DNA from: Gammaproteobacteria bacterium
Lineage (GTDB): Bacteria; Pseudomonadota; Gammaproteobacteria; SZUA-229
DNA: 33,298 nucleotides
Assembly: GCA_030595325.1 (NCBI GenBank)
Contig: JAUVDN010000015.1
Location: forward strand, 1-33,298
Direction of reading: 5' to 3'
In this document: positions 14,701-22,154 of the stretch, one piece after another
Position numbering within the stretch: position 1 is the stretch's first letter
Layout of the letters: the number at the start of each line of letters is the position of its first letter
The notes under the pieces: model-generated
What the model was told of the DNA's origin: nothing
The model's database searches: none
What the model saw: the letters and a program-made list of their open reading frames with translations, nothing else
Translations under genes and position numbers: made by a program

Positions 14701-16314
14701 ATGAGTTCTGAAAAATTACCTAGTAAGTTATCTGGTGAAACCCCTGTAATTGATAGCGACAATGCAATTGATAATAACGAGTCTAAGTTATTAAAATTTG
14801 ATGAACATAACACGGTAACTTCCGGTAAAGATATCAATACCAAGATTACCGCACTGGATACTGATTTGGCACACTTACGTGCGGAATTGGGTTCGATAAA
14901 TAATAGCGTGGAAGAAGGACTGGATCGCCTGGGTGACACTGATACTGACCTTACGGCAAAAGTTTCAGAAACATATAAACGTCTGGGTGAAATAGATAAC
15001 GCTTATAAATCACTGATGGAAATATCGTCACGTATTGATACTGATATACAACGACTAAATGGCGATGTTAGTGATGTTGCCACGCAGTCGGCATCAGGTA
15101 TTAAACATCTTGAACAGTCTACTATTGCGCAATCACATGAGTTCACACAAAAAAATCAGTTGGTCGCATCAAAAGTCAGTCAGTTAGTTGAAACGTCGAA
15201 GTTAACCAGCGAATTGCTTGAGCAAAAAATTCAGTCGACTACAGAAACCATGTTGAAGATTGAGACGCGTGTCATCTCAGAAATAGAGACGCTTTCTGCA
15301 TCGACGAAGGATAAAACTAAATCAATAGAAAATTCTGTTGGTACCAATAGAGCAAAGATAATAAAGCTGCAATCGATCGACGAGGCAATTATAAAACGTG
15401 CAACAACGTTAGAGATTTCCTCTGCTGAGTTAACCGTAAAAAGTCAGGATATGCAGTCATCGGTAGAAAAATTACAGCGTTCAACGAGCATGCTGTCTAC
15501 CGGTTTAAGTGAGTTGCAAAAGCAAACTGAAGCGCTTGAAGAATTAGCAAGTAAACATGGAACATTGATTGGTGGTTTACAGAAAGCAAGTACTGACATT
15601 TCAGACAAGCTGGCATTGTTGACCGCTCGTGAAAGCAAGCACTTTAATATATTTACGGTCAGTTTCTTATTATTGCTGGTAGCGACAGCTGTTATTTATT
15701 TTGCACAACAAAGTCAGTTTGATTCAGTGGATAAAAGTTTTGCTAGCCAAAGTGAAATAGTAGATAGCAAGATCGTGAGTCTGCAACAGCAACAAGTTAT
15801 AAGTAACATTGATGCAAGCGAGTCACTGACGGCTTTAGAAAATAAAGTCAATGCGATGAATGTTGCGATGCAAGATGAGATGAGCAAGGAGTTGGCGCTG
15901 GTCGATTATAGAATGCAGAATATGCAGGATCAGGTGCAAAGTGTAGAAGGACGTTTTAATAATGATTCGCCATTCAGCCAGATAGGTAATGACAATGTTA
16001 TTCATGGTGCGCAGTGGATTGCACAATTGCCAGTAGAAAACTTTACCGTTCAGTTAGCCTATGTTGGTGATACAGCAACATTGTATAAACTTGCTGATCG
16101 TTACAACCATTATCTGAAAGATTCGTTATCGTATTTTGAAGTTAATGATATTGATACTAATGGCGTGAGTGTAACTCGCTACGTTCTGTTATCAGGCAAT
16201 TATGTGTCGCAGCAACAGGCGATAGCCGAAATAAATGCAATGCCTAGATACATTGATATGCAGCAGCCAGTGGTTAGAAGTGTCGGTTCTGTGCAAGCAT
16301 ATATAGCTAAATAG
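14701..16314 (+). CDS. Coiled-coil membrane protein with DamX/SPOR-like C-terminus
   Basis: The 537 residues fall into three parts. Residues 1-310 are hydrophilic, rich in Ser, Thr, Asp, Glu and Lys with heptad-like spacing, and likely a long coiled coil. Residues ~313-336 (IFTVSFLLLLVATAVIYFAQ) form a single membrane helix. The remainder is periplasmic, with another coiled stretch and a C-terminal ~100 residues (FTVQLAYVGDTATLYKLADR; YVLLSGNYVSQQQAIAEINA) resembling the SPOR fold of DamX, which binds denuded septal peptidoglycan. A bitopic SPOR protein suggests a role at the division site or cell wall. It stands alone behind its own promoter. The SPOR call rests on pattern only; the cytoplasmic coiled coil is unusually long for DamX-like proteins. 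Confidence 0.68.
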   Translation: MSSEKLPSKLSGETPVIDSDNAIDNNESKLLKFDEHNTVTSGKDINTKITALDTDLAHLRAELGSINNSVEEGLDRLGDTDTDLTAKVSETYKRLGEIDNAYKSLMEISSRIDTDIQRLNGDVSDVATQSASGIKHLEQSTIAQSHEFTQKNQLVASKVSQLVETSKLTSELLEQKIQSTTETMLKIETRVISEIETLSASTKDKTKSIENSVGTNRAKIIKLQSIDEAIIKRATTLEISSAELTVKSQDMQSSVEKLQRSTSMLSTGLSELQKQTEALEELASKHGTLIGGLQKASTDISDKLALLTARESKHFNIFTVSFLLLLVATAVIYFAQQSQFDSVDKSFASQSEIVDSKIVSLQQQQVISNIDASESLTALENKVNAMNVAMQDEMSKELALVDYRMQNMQDQVQSVEGRFNNDSPFSQIGNDNVIHGAQWIAQLPVENFTVQLAYVGDTATLYKLADRYNHYLKDSLSYFEVNDIDTNGVSVTRYVLLSGNYVSQQQAIAEINAMPRYIDMQQPVVRSVGSVQAYIAK

Positions 16315-16457
16315 TACCAGGCTAATTACATTTTTAGTAACGATTGCTGAATAGTGTGAATTGGATTAAACAAATATGTGGTAAAAATGTGACCCGTATG
16401 GCAGAGGTAAAAGGAGTGGTGTGTCTGACTTAAGCCAGAACATCGAGAGTAGGTTTT

Positions 16458-16493
16458 AACTAAATTTGTAACTAAATTTTTAATTAAATTTAA
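16458..16493 (+). repeat. Three 12-base AT-rich tandem copies
   Basis: AACTAAATTTGT, AACTAAATTTTT and AATTAAATTTAA follow one another directly, ahead of the ribosome site of the broken small gene at 16519. The remaining part of the gap (16315-16457) shows nothing I recognise. Confidence 0.7.
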
Positions 16494-16518
16494 TAACAAG
16501 GAATTTAAGGAAGAAGTT

Positions 16519-16719
16519 ATGTCAATCGTAGAGCAGTTGGAGCGTCATCCTCATTACCCGGTAGAATTGAAGCAGGGTGGAAAGGCAAGAATAAAGCGTA
16601 CTGGTTAGATCGTTGAGTTAAAGCGTGTTAGTGAGCATGGTCTTTCAATGGTGAAGTTTCGCACCGGTGGTGAGTATTTGATGCCAAACAGGTTTTTGGA
16701 GCCTGTTTTTTTTCACTAG
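16519..16719 (+). pseudogene. Small reading frame interrupted by an in-frame amber codon
   Basis: From an ATG with a strong upstream AAGGAAG, 29 codons run to TAG at 16606-16608 (ending KARIKRTG), and the same frame continues 36 more codons (IVELKRVSEHGLSMVKFRTG to EPVFFH) to TAG at 16717. Both halves have sensible composition. The whole looks like one basic 66-codon protein in which a glutamine codon (CAG) became TAG. The end overlaps a terminator hairpin. I do not recognise the family; the second half (hydrophobic strands, GGEYLMPNRFLEP) resembles a small beta-barrel. It may be a recent pseudogene, an amber-suppressed gene, or a sequencing error. Confidence 0.55.
16688..16713 (+). terminator. 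Terminator overlapping the end of the small broken gene
   Basis: AACAGG (16688-16693) pairs with CCTGTT (16701-16706 region) around a TTTTTGGAG loop and leads into an uninterrupted T tract. It lies inside the last codons of the small frame. Confidence 0.6.
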
Positions 16720-16778
16720 TAGAGTTTGATTGGCAACCAGCAACCAGCGATCAACGGGTGGGCTCTAATGTAGAGTGA

Positions 16779-17006
16779 TTATGAGTTCACTTCGATTACA
16801 ACGACAACCTCATCATCATTTTCGTACATCTCTTTAACGAGATGTCCATTGATTCGACACCAGGCAGGAATGTCGTTAAGTGCGCCAGGGTCGGTGCAAG
16901 TAACTTCAAGTAAATCCCCTGCATTTAATTCAGCAATTTTATTCTGTGTTTTTATGACCGGCATCGGGCATAAAGAATTTCGGGCGTCGAGAGTGTGTTT
17001 TTTCAT
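16779..17006 (-). CDS. tusA: TusA-family sulfur-carrier protein
   Basis: This 75-residue TusA/SirA-like protein starts MKKHTLDARNSLCPMPVIKT; Cys13 in the CPMP motif is the persulfide-carrying residue. The following LNAGDLLEVTCTDPGALNDI is the family's second conserved stretch. It relays sulfane sulfur in the cytoplasm. The gene starts 25 bases after the stop of the PP-loop ATPase on the same strand, so the two are almost certainly cotranscribed and TusA may supply sulfur to that enzyme. Several TusA paralogues exist in sulfur oxidisers, so equivalence to E. coli tusA (tRNA thiolation) is not certain. Confidence 0.88.
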   Translation of the reverse strand: MKKHTLDARNSLCPMPVIKTQNKIAELNAGDLLEVTCTDPGALNDIPAWCRINGHLVKEMYENDDEVVVVIEVNS

Positions 17007-17031
17007 GGTTCTTATGTAAGTGTGAAAAGCA

Positions 17032-18090
17032 TTATATGTACCATTCTTTCTGTATTTCTGATGGTGGCATCGGCAAGATGTCGAAAGTTTTTTCTTCGCC
17101 GTTTTTACGAGTTACTTTTACAGTAACAGATTCTGCATCCCGTCCCTGGCTAAAGCGTGCAGCAATGCGTGAGGCAAACTTTAGATCATCATCACTTGGC
17201 TCGCCGTCAACTAAAGTGAGCGGTCCATTGTGACTTTTTATCTCAATTGTCGAAAATTGTTTTTTATAGCCTTTCAGAAATTTATTTTCGCCATCTTCAC
17301 GGCTGACGATTAATTTGTAGTGTGGCTGTGGACGTAAATGCCTGCCCACCTTTAATAACATGATGTCATCAAGTTCGTAATCTTTTTTATTGCGTGCCTG
17401 CCACAGATCAACCAGTTTATCGGAATAATTTTTGTCTGTAAGGAAGCAGCAACCGCCAGCTGGGGTAGCATAATCTTCAAAGCCGAATTCGGCAGCTAAA
17501 GCCATCTGCGGTTTACGGTTGCGTCCACTGAAGGCTTTTAGCTGGTCACGGTTAACCCAGCCTTCACGCTCAGGTAGAGTCGCGGCCAAGTTTTGTGCGC
17601 ACAGCGGTCTCAATAAACGATCATCAGCACCAGATTCTCGTACCACGACGGGTAGCAGATCTTTACGTTGAGACATTGGGCGCTGCCCCATAACTTCACC
17701 CGTTATGATGAAGTCAAAATTGTTTTCATCCATCCACTGTTTTGCTTTACCGACCATAAATATTTTACAGTCAAGACAGGGGTTCATGTTGGCGCCGTAA
17801 CCATGCTTGGGATTGATAAGCACATCTTTGTATTCTTCGATGATGTCGATGATATGAAGTTTGATGCCGAGTTGCTCAGCGCTCCACAGTGCGTTGTTAC
17901 GCTTAGGTTTGGCTTTATCTTTTTTGCGGATGGCATGGGTGTGACCCTCAACGCAAAATCCAGTATAGAAATTGATGCCTTCAACATGGATGCCCTGGTC
18001 GATCATTAGTCTAGCGGCGAGCAGAGAATCGAGTCCGCCAGAAATTAGGGCTACGGCCTTTTTTTGTTCAGGTGCGGGTGGTGTGGGCAT
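17032..18090 (-). CDS. PP-loop ATPase related to tRNA thiolation enzymes
   Basis: The preferred start at 18090 (MPTPPAPEQKKAVALISGG) gives 352 residues. A longer frame to 18168 is open but would run through the terminator of the upstream gene, and the promoter lies at 18124-18132. The PP-loop ALISGGLDSLLAARLM (adenylating fold) is near residue 12. A CLDC pair (NPCLDCKIFM) and a GGCC motif (TPAGGCCFLTD) are candidate catalytic cysteines. The layout resembles MnmA/ThiI-type thiouridine synthetases, and such genes are often annotated as 2-thiouridylate methyltransferase subunits. The C-terminal ~130 residues (VGRHLRPQPHYKLIVSREDG) look like a separate domain. With tusA downstream, sulfur insertion into a tRNA base or another substrate is likely; the product is unknown. 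Confidence 0.78.
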   Translation of the reverse strand: MPTPPAPEQKKAVALISGGLDSLLAARLMIDQGIHVEGINFYTGFCVEGHTHAIRKKDKAKPKRNNALWSAEQLGIKLHIIDIIEEYKDVLINPKHGYGANMNPCLDCKIFMVGKAKQWMDENNFDFIITGEVMGQRPMSQRKDLLPVVVRESGADDRLLRPLCAQNLAATLPEREGWVNRDQLKAFSGRNRKPQMALAAEFGFEDYATPAGGCCFLTDKNYSDKLVDLWQARNKKDYELDDIMLLKVGRHLRPQPHYKLIVSREDGENKFLKGYKKQFSTIEIKSHNGPLTLVDGEPSDDDLKFASRIAARFSQGRDAESVTVKVTRKNGEEKTFDILPMPPSEIQKEWYI

Positions 18091-18123
18091 AAGATATATT
18101 GGCGTGAATTTAACTGACGAATA

Positions 18124-18132
18124 ATTATAACA
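18124..18132 (-). promoter_or_regulatory. Extended -10 promoter of the PP-loop/tusA operon
   Basis: On the minus strand TGT-TATAAT forms an extended -10 element about 34 bases before the ATG at 18090. It lies just beyond the upstream terminator. Confidence 0.55.
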
Positions 18133-18153
18133 TTTGTATAAGTGCGCAGATAA

Positions 18154-18180
18154 GAAAAAAGCAGCCATCGGCTGCTTTTT
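18154..18180 (-). terminator. Terminator after the PEP-CTERM-type gene
   Basis: The stem AAAAAAGCAGCC/GGCTGCTTTTT with an ATC loop is nearly perfect and has T-rich tails on both strands. It terminates minus-strand transcription from the gene ending at 18202. Confidence 0.9.
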
Positions 18181-18201
18181 ATGACTATAAAGAATAAGTT
18201 C

Positions 18202-18903
18202 TTACACTTTTTTTCTACGTGCTATCAAGCCTAAAAAGGCAAGCCCCGAGCTGAATAAAACAATAGGAAGTGGTAATGGTACAACCATTGCGTCGGTATA
18301 GTTAGCGCCAACCAGGGTGAAGTTGGAGTATGAATCAAGCACGTCAATGCTGCCATTAAAGGTGCTGCCACCAATAAAAAGACGGATAAATTCTATCTCT
18401 ACGTCATCATCAAGCGCGAGCTCGTCGCTACCAAAAAGATTAATTGATGTTGCTGAAACATCGGCTAGACAATCACCAGAACCATCTTTTACAGCACATT
18501 CCTGAAAAATTGAGTCACCGGTTACTTTATAAAGAAAACTACTGAGTGGGTCTACTGATGAGCCTGTGCCATAAGCTTCGAGAGCAAAGGAATAATCCTG
18601 TCCCTGCCATAATGAGAATACAACCAAATCAGAACCTGAGCCGGTAAGTACATTATTGTCACCAAATCCAAGGTCTATTACAGAATAGGCTGTCGGGTCA
18701 CTGCCATATATAGCCGTTGCCTCGTTACTTGCAATTACTGACTCTACAGCCGCGTCATCTGTGAGGGCTACGTCTCCTGCTGATGAAGAAAAACTAGTGC
18801 CATAGGTATCAAGTACGTTAGTGGCAAATACCTGAATAGTCTTGGCTTGTGCTGGCGTAGCAAAAGTGACAAGAATAATGCTGAGTAATAGTATTTTTTT
18901 CAT
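18202..18903 (-). CDS. Exported protein with PEP-CTERM-type sorting tail
   Basis: The ATG at 18903 follows GAGAAG; a TTG four codons earlier is less likely. The 233-residue protein has a signal peptide (MKKILLLSIILVTFATPAQA). A Ser/Asp/Val-rich extracellular body contains a single Cys pair. The C-terminal tail runs VPLPLPIVLFSSGLAFLGLI then ARRKKV: a VPLP box, a hydrophobic helix and a basic end. This is the exosortase-recognised PEP-CTERM layout (VPLPA variant). Such proteins are sorted to the surface or exopolysaccharide matrix. No exosortase is in the window. It follows the proline-rich gene by about 55 bases and may share its sigma-54-like promoter. The function of the body is unknown. 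Confidence 0.83.
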   Translation of the reverse strand: MKKILLLSIILVTFATPAQAKTIQVFATNVLDTYGTSFSSSAGDVALTDDAAVESVIASNEATAIYGSDPTAYSVIDLGFGDNNVLTGSGSDLVVFSLWQGQDYSFALEAYGTGSSVDPLSSFLYKVTGDSIFQECAVKDGSGDCLADVSATSINLFGSDELALDDDVEIEFIRLFIGGSTFNGSIDVLDSYSNFTLVGANYTDAMVVPLPLPIVLFSSGLAFLGLIARRKKV

Positions 18904-18957
18904 GATTCTTCTCAAATGTTTAAGTTACTTATTTGCTAGTGTTTGTAACGAGAGTAG

Positions 18958-19443
18958 CTATCGTGCCACTGCTGCTGGTAGTACTACGCTTGCCGGTAGT
19001 GATACGGTTGTTGGCGGTGTTGCCCCCGGTGGCGCAAAAGTTGTTGGTGCGCTGGGTACAGGTGGTGTAACCGGTGGCGGTGGGGGAGAAACAGGAACAA
19101 CATCAGGCACAATAGGCGCTGATGTTGTGAATATAACTGGTGAACGATCGCTTGGCGCTAATGCAGAAAAACTGTTTGTGCGAACAGATGCTCGTGAGTC
19201 ACGGGCATTGAGTGCTTGTGTTGATGCTTGTTGCAGGCCGCCTGCCGCTGGCTCGATATCAAGATCCCATGCGCCCCATTGATGAATGGAGTCAACATAT
19301 GCAGTCGCAGTGGTAGCTTTACCGTTACTAATGTCTGCGTAAATATCTGCTAGTTCGTCTGCGCTACAGTTAGCTGTCACAGTTAGTGCGAACACAGCAA
19401 ATAATAGTGATGTCTTTGTTGAATTATTTTCAGGGCATTTCAT
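18958..19443 (-). CDS. Secreted proline-rich hypothetical protein
   Basis: This 161-residue protein has a signal peptide (TSLLFAVFALTVTANCSADE), with a Cys near the cleavage site that leaves a lipoprotein possible. A short helical or ordered part (about 28-75; AYVDSIHQWGAWDLDIEPAA) follows. The C-terminal half is rich in Pro, Val, Thr and Ala, including PVSPPPPPVTPPVPSAP, which is typical of an envelope-spanning or extended linker. I do not recognise a family. It lies upstream of the PEP-CTERM gene on the same strand, behind a sigma-54-like promoter. In bacteria with PEP-CTERM systems the PrsK/PrsR regulators use sigma-54, so control with exopolysaccharide genes is plausible. Confidence 0.65.
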   Translation of the reverse strand: MKCPENNSTKTSLLFAVFALTVTANCSADELADIYADISNGKATTATAYVDSIHQWGAWDLDIEPAAGGLQQASTQALNARDSRASVRTNSFSALAPSDRSPVIFTTSAPIVPDVVPVSPPPPPVTPPVPSAPTTFAPPGATPPTTVSLPASVVLPAAVAR

Positions 19444-20080
19444 TTTTGTTCTCTCTTATTTTGTTGTACTTACTGCCGTTCGCAATTTTGATGCTGCAAC
19501 AGTAATACTTGTAGAATATAGTGCACAAGCTGTGCCAGTTTTAATATGCATTCAATATAATCAATAGGTTGTAACTGTAACAGGTAAAAATATAGCTATA
19601 ATTATGAGCAGTACAACTAATACAAAAGGATTAATTTAGATACTGTAAAGAATATTGTTAACTATATCCTTATTTTCTAATATTCGATATCGATTAAAGC
19701 ATTGCTCTCGACTTAATTCTCCGTTCTGTCAGTCTGATTAAACGATTTAATTTCAATGATTTATAGCATATCGTTGATGTAATAACGATACTAGTGCTGT
19801 CTGTCAGACTGTGACGCAGTTAACAATTTTTAATACTGTATATAAAACCGACAGGTGTCGGCAAAGATTACACTTACATGCTGTTTTGGTTGATTTATGC
19901 TCAAAGGTGCAGGATAGCATGGGTTCAGCGTGATATTGCCTGTTGAATTACTTTACACAATTTTAAATTTTTATGGCGCAAAAGCAAATATATTGGAGCG
20001 GGTCTGAGTTTTACCTCAGAATTGCTTGAGTTTGATGTAATTTTTTGTTTATCGCGGTTAGTACTGTGTAGCGTAAGTGT
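19444..20080. other. Palindrome-rich 637-base intergenic region
   Basis: I find no gene here. Besides the sigma-54 site it contains several palindromes: ATCGATATCGAT around 19685-19694, TATCGTT-N8-AACGATA at 19769-19790, GTCTG-T-CAGAC at 19799-19809 (its half CTGTCAGTCTGA recurs near 19727), CCGAC-AGGT-GTCGG at 19848-19861, and TCTGAG-N6-CTCAGA at 20004-20021. They could be operators for the sigma-54 promoter or 3' structures of the barrel gene at 20081. Confidence 0.5.
19522..19537 (-). promoter_or_regulatory. Sigma-54 promoter of the proline-rich/PEP-CTERM pair
   Basis: Read on the minus strand: TGGCACA-GCTT-GTGCA. The -24 box is complete and GC stands correctly at -12. The start would be near 19512, about 69 bases before the gene. 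No NtrC-type palindrome is close, so another enhancer-binding protein is expected. Confidence 0.68.
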
Positions 20081-21394
20081 TTAGATAAAATACTTGGCAA
20101 AGTTGATAGCAAATATTTTTTGTTCGTAATTGTAAAAATCTATGTTTGAGTTGTTTCTAATGTATGAAATATGTGTGTTTAAGGTCCAGCCCTTTAACAT
20201 GCTGCTACCGAAATCATAGTTATAGCCTAATTCATACCGGCTTTCGACTTCGTCCCTCGCTTCTCCAATACATGGTGTAGGGGTGCAGGCCAGTGTATCT
20301 CCTGCTTTATACAAATATTGCTCAAAGTTTAGATTCAAGTAAATGTTGTGATTTTCAGCAAAGGTAGTGAAGCTGCCAAGATAAATTTCGCTGCTGTCAT
20401 AACCGAATTGCTCATCATCAGCCGTTTGATCAGTGAGTCTGAAGCCGGCTTCAAGGCCGTTGTCTGTGCCATTGAATAATGTTGAATAAGCTGCGCCAAG
20501 CAGGACACTGTTACCATCACGACCGTTATCTTCCAGTCTTGCAAAATTATTATTGGTGAGGGATAGTTCGGCAGTTATACCTTGATAATTGCCGAGATCA
20601 AAAGTAAGTAATGGATTTAATGAGATTAATGTTCCCAGAGTTGATCCACCAAAAAAGAGCTGGTCAATTTGTATGTTAATTGCAGCGCGCCATCGACCTG
20701 TCGAGATAAAGGCTGGTCCGGTGCTGGCACTGATAATGTTCAGGCTGAAATCGCTATTGCGGGTGTAGTTATTCCCTGTCCATGATAGTTGGCTTTGCCA
20801 TTCGTAATTTGTTACAGCACCGTCTGTTTCAAAAGCGCTGTTACTTCTATAGCGGTGTGATGCGCTCAAAAATGTATCCAGCCCAGGGGATGCTGTGTCT
20901 TGGCCATCCGGTATGCTTTCAGTAGCTCGTAAGGGCGCAAAGTTAATATTAGTATTATAGAGTGCGCCTACTTTTGTGTAGTAGGAAACGCTGTGTTCGG
21001 ACTGAGGTTTAACTTCATCAAAGCTTATTTGTCCAAGGTAGGCGAGGATGGCTAGTCTTACTTTTTCCGGTGTTTCGGGGTCATCGAGTACAGTCTGGAA
21101 CTGCGCTAAAGCCTTACTGTATTGGTTTGCACGGTGATAGCTAACAGCAAGTTCAAGTCTTGCGCGGTTAAGTGACGGTCGTCTGCTTAGTATGTATTCG
21201 AACTTCTCTATCGCGTCGTAGACTTTTCCGTTATCACGCTCTTCCATAGCGAGGTCAAATATTTTCTGAGCATGAGCATCAGTGATGGTATCGTTCTGAA
21301 TTATATCTTCTGCATGAACGGAGAAGGTGAATAGAGAAGCAAGTAGCAGGGTAATTAAAACAAATGTTTGATTTTTTAGATTAATGTAATTCAT
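20081..21394 (-). CDS. Outer-membrane protein: TPR domain plus beta-barrel (Slam-like)
   Basis: The 437-residue protein has a signal peptide (FVLITLLLASLFTFSVHA). Residues ~38-130 are TPR-like helices (AQKIFDLAMEERDNGKVYDA; RPSLNRARLELAVSYHRANQ). The rest alternates polar and aromatic residues in beta strands and ends INFAKYFI, consistent with a barrel of about 14 strands. The TPR-then-barrel order and the size resemble surface lipoprotein assembly modifiers (Slam, DUF560) and related exopolysaccharide export proteins. It is divergent from the LapG-like gene with only 50 bases between start codons, so their promoters must overlap. Substrate unknown; the architecture is well supported and the Slam name only tentative. 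Confidence 0.68.
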   Translation of the reverse strand: MNYINLKNQTFVLITLLLASLFTFSVHAEDIIQNDTITDAHAQKIFDLAMEERDNGKVYDAIEKFEYILSRRPSLNRARLELAVSYHRANQYSKALAQFQTVLDDPETPEKVRLAILAYLGQISFDEVKPQSEHSVSYYTKVGALYNTNINFAPLRATESIPDGQDTASPGLDTFLSASHRYRSNSAFETDGAVTNYEWQSQLSWTGNNYTRNSDFSLNIISASTGPAFISTGRWRAAINIQIDQLFFGGSTLGTLISLNPLLTFDLGNYQGITAELSLTNNNFARLEDNGRDGNSVLLGAAYSTLFNGTDNGLEAGFRLTDQTADDEQFGYDSSEIYLGSFTTFAENHNIYLNLNFEQYLYKAGDTLACTPTPCIGEARDEVESRYELGYNYDFGSSMLKGWTLNTHISYIRNNSNIDFYNYEQKIFAINFAKYFI

Positions 21395-21444
21395 ATAAAA
21401 CTAAGTAGTGCAGGATCTTCCTAAGTTGAGTAGTATACTCTACG

Positions 21445-22101
21445 ATGGTTAAAAAAACGCAATGTTTGCTTATCATACTCTTTTTATTGATAAATTCTAA
21501 TGCCTGGGCTGCCCGGGTTGGAACCACTGGCACAATGCCCGTCAGCTTATTTGGCTACCAGGAAATTCAAAAAAGTAATCTAGATTTGTTTCCGCAATGG
21601 CTGTCGGTGCTAGAGCGTCATATATTAAATCTTAAAGATGCAGGCTCCTGTCAATCTGCATCGTTTAATCAATGTCATTTAAAGCAATGGCAGACTTTTC
21701 TAAAAAGTATCAAAAAGTTGCCAGTAACTCAACAGATAAAACAAGTAAACCTCTATGCCAACGCTAAGACATATATCCTGGATATTGAAAACTATGGTGT
21801 CGCTGATTACTGGGCAACACCGAAAGAGTTTCTGCTAAATAACGGTGATTGTGAGGACTATGCCATCATAAAGTTGTTATCGATGAAATGGCTGGGTTAC
21901 GATATAAATGCGATGCGTGTCGTTATCGTGCAGGATACTAATTTAAGAGTGGCGCATGCAGTTATGGCGATAGAAAATAACAACGATATCCTTATACTTG
22001 ATAATCAGATTGAAGAAGTGATCTCACATGCAGATATTTTTCATTACGTGCCGGTGTATTCAGTTAATGAAAAAAGCTGGTGGATGCACGTGCCAAATTA
22101 A
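21445..22101 (+). CDS. LapG-like periplasmic cysteine protease (BTLCP family)
   Basis: This 218-residue protein has a signal peptide (LLIILFLLINSNAWA). The bacterial transglutaminase-like cysteine proteinase triad is intact: Cys136 in NNGDCEDYA, His171 in VAHAVM and Asp186 in ILDNQIE. LapG of Pseudomonas cleaves the biofilm adhesin LapA and is held in check by the c-di-GMP receptor LapD. Here no LapD or large adhesin is adjacent. The next gene encodes a membrane HD-GYP-like protein 53 bases downstream on the same strand, which could take the regulatory role. There is no clear ribosome site, and a TATACT box lies only five bases upstream, so a leaderless mRNA is possible. Confidence 0.88.
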   Translation: MVKKTQCLLIILFLLINSNAWAARVGTTGTMPVSLFGYQEIQKSNLDLFPQWLSVLERHILNLKDAGSCQSASFNQCHLKQWQTFLKSIKKLPVTQQIKQVNLYANAKTYILDIENYGVADYWATPKEFLLNNGDCEDYAIIKLLSMKWLGYDINAMRVVIVQDTNLRVAHAVMAIENNNDILILDNQIEEVISHADIFHYVPVYSVNEKSWWMHVPN

Positions 22102-22154
22102 TGTGTTTGCTTAACGAATAGCTCAAAGTTAATAATTTATTTACAGGAATTTCA

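Noticed and set aside
18091-18168. N-terminal extension of the PP-loop ATPase
   Set aside because: The extension overlaps the upstream terminator and the extended -10 promoter; the ATG at 18090 fits better.
18842-19282. 146-codon plus-strand frame opposite the proline-rich gene
   Set aside because: It is antisense to a gene with a signal peptide and promoter; its Gly/Ser-rich translation is the mirror of the proline-rich repeats.
20004-20021. TCTGAG-N6-CTCAGA hairpin as terminator of the barrel gene
   Set aside because: No T tract follows on the minus strand; kept only as a palindrome.
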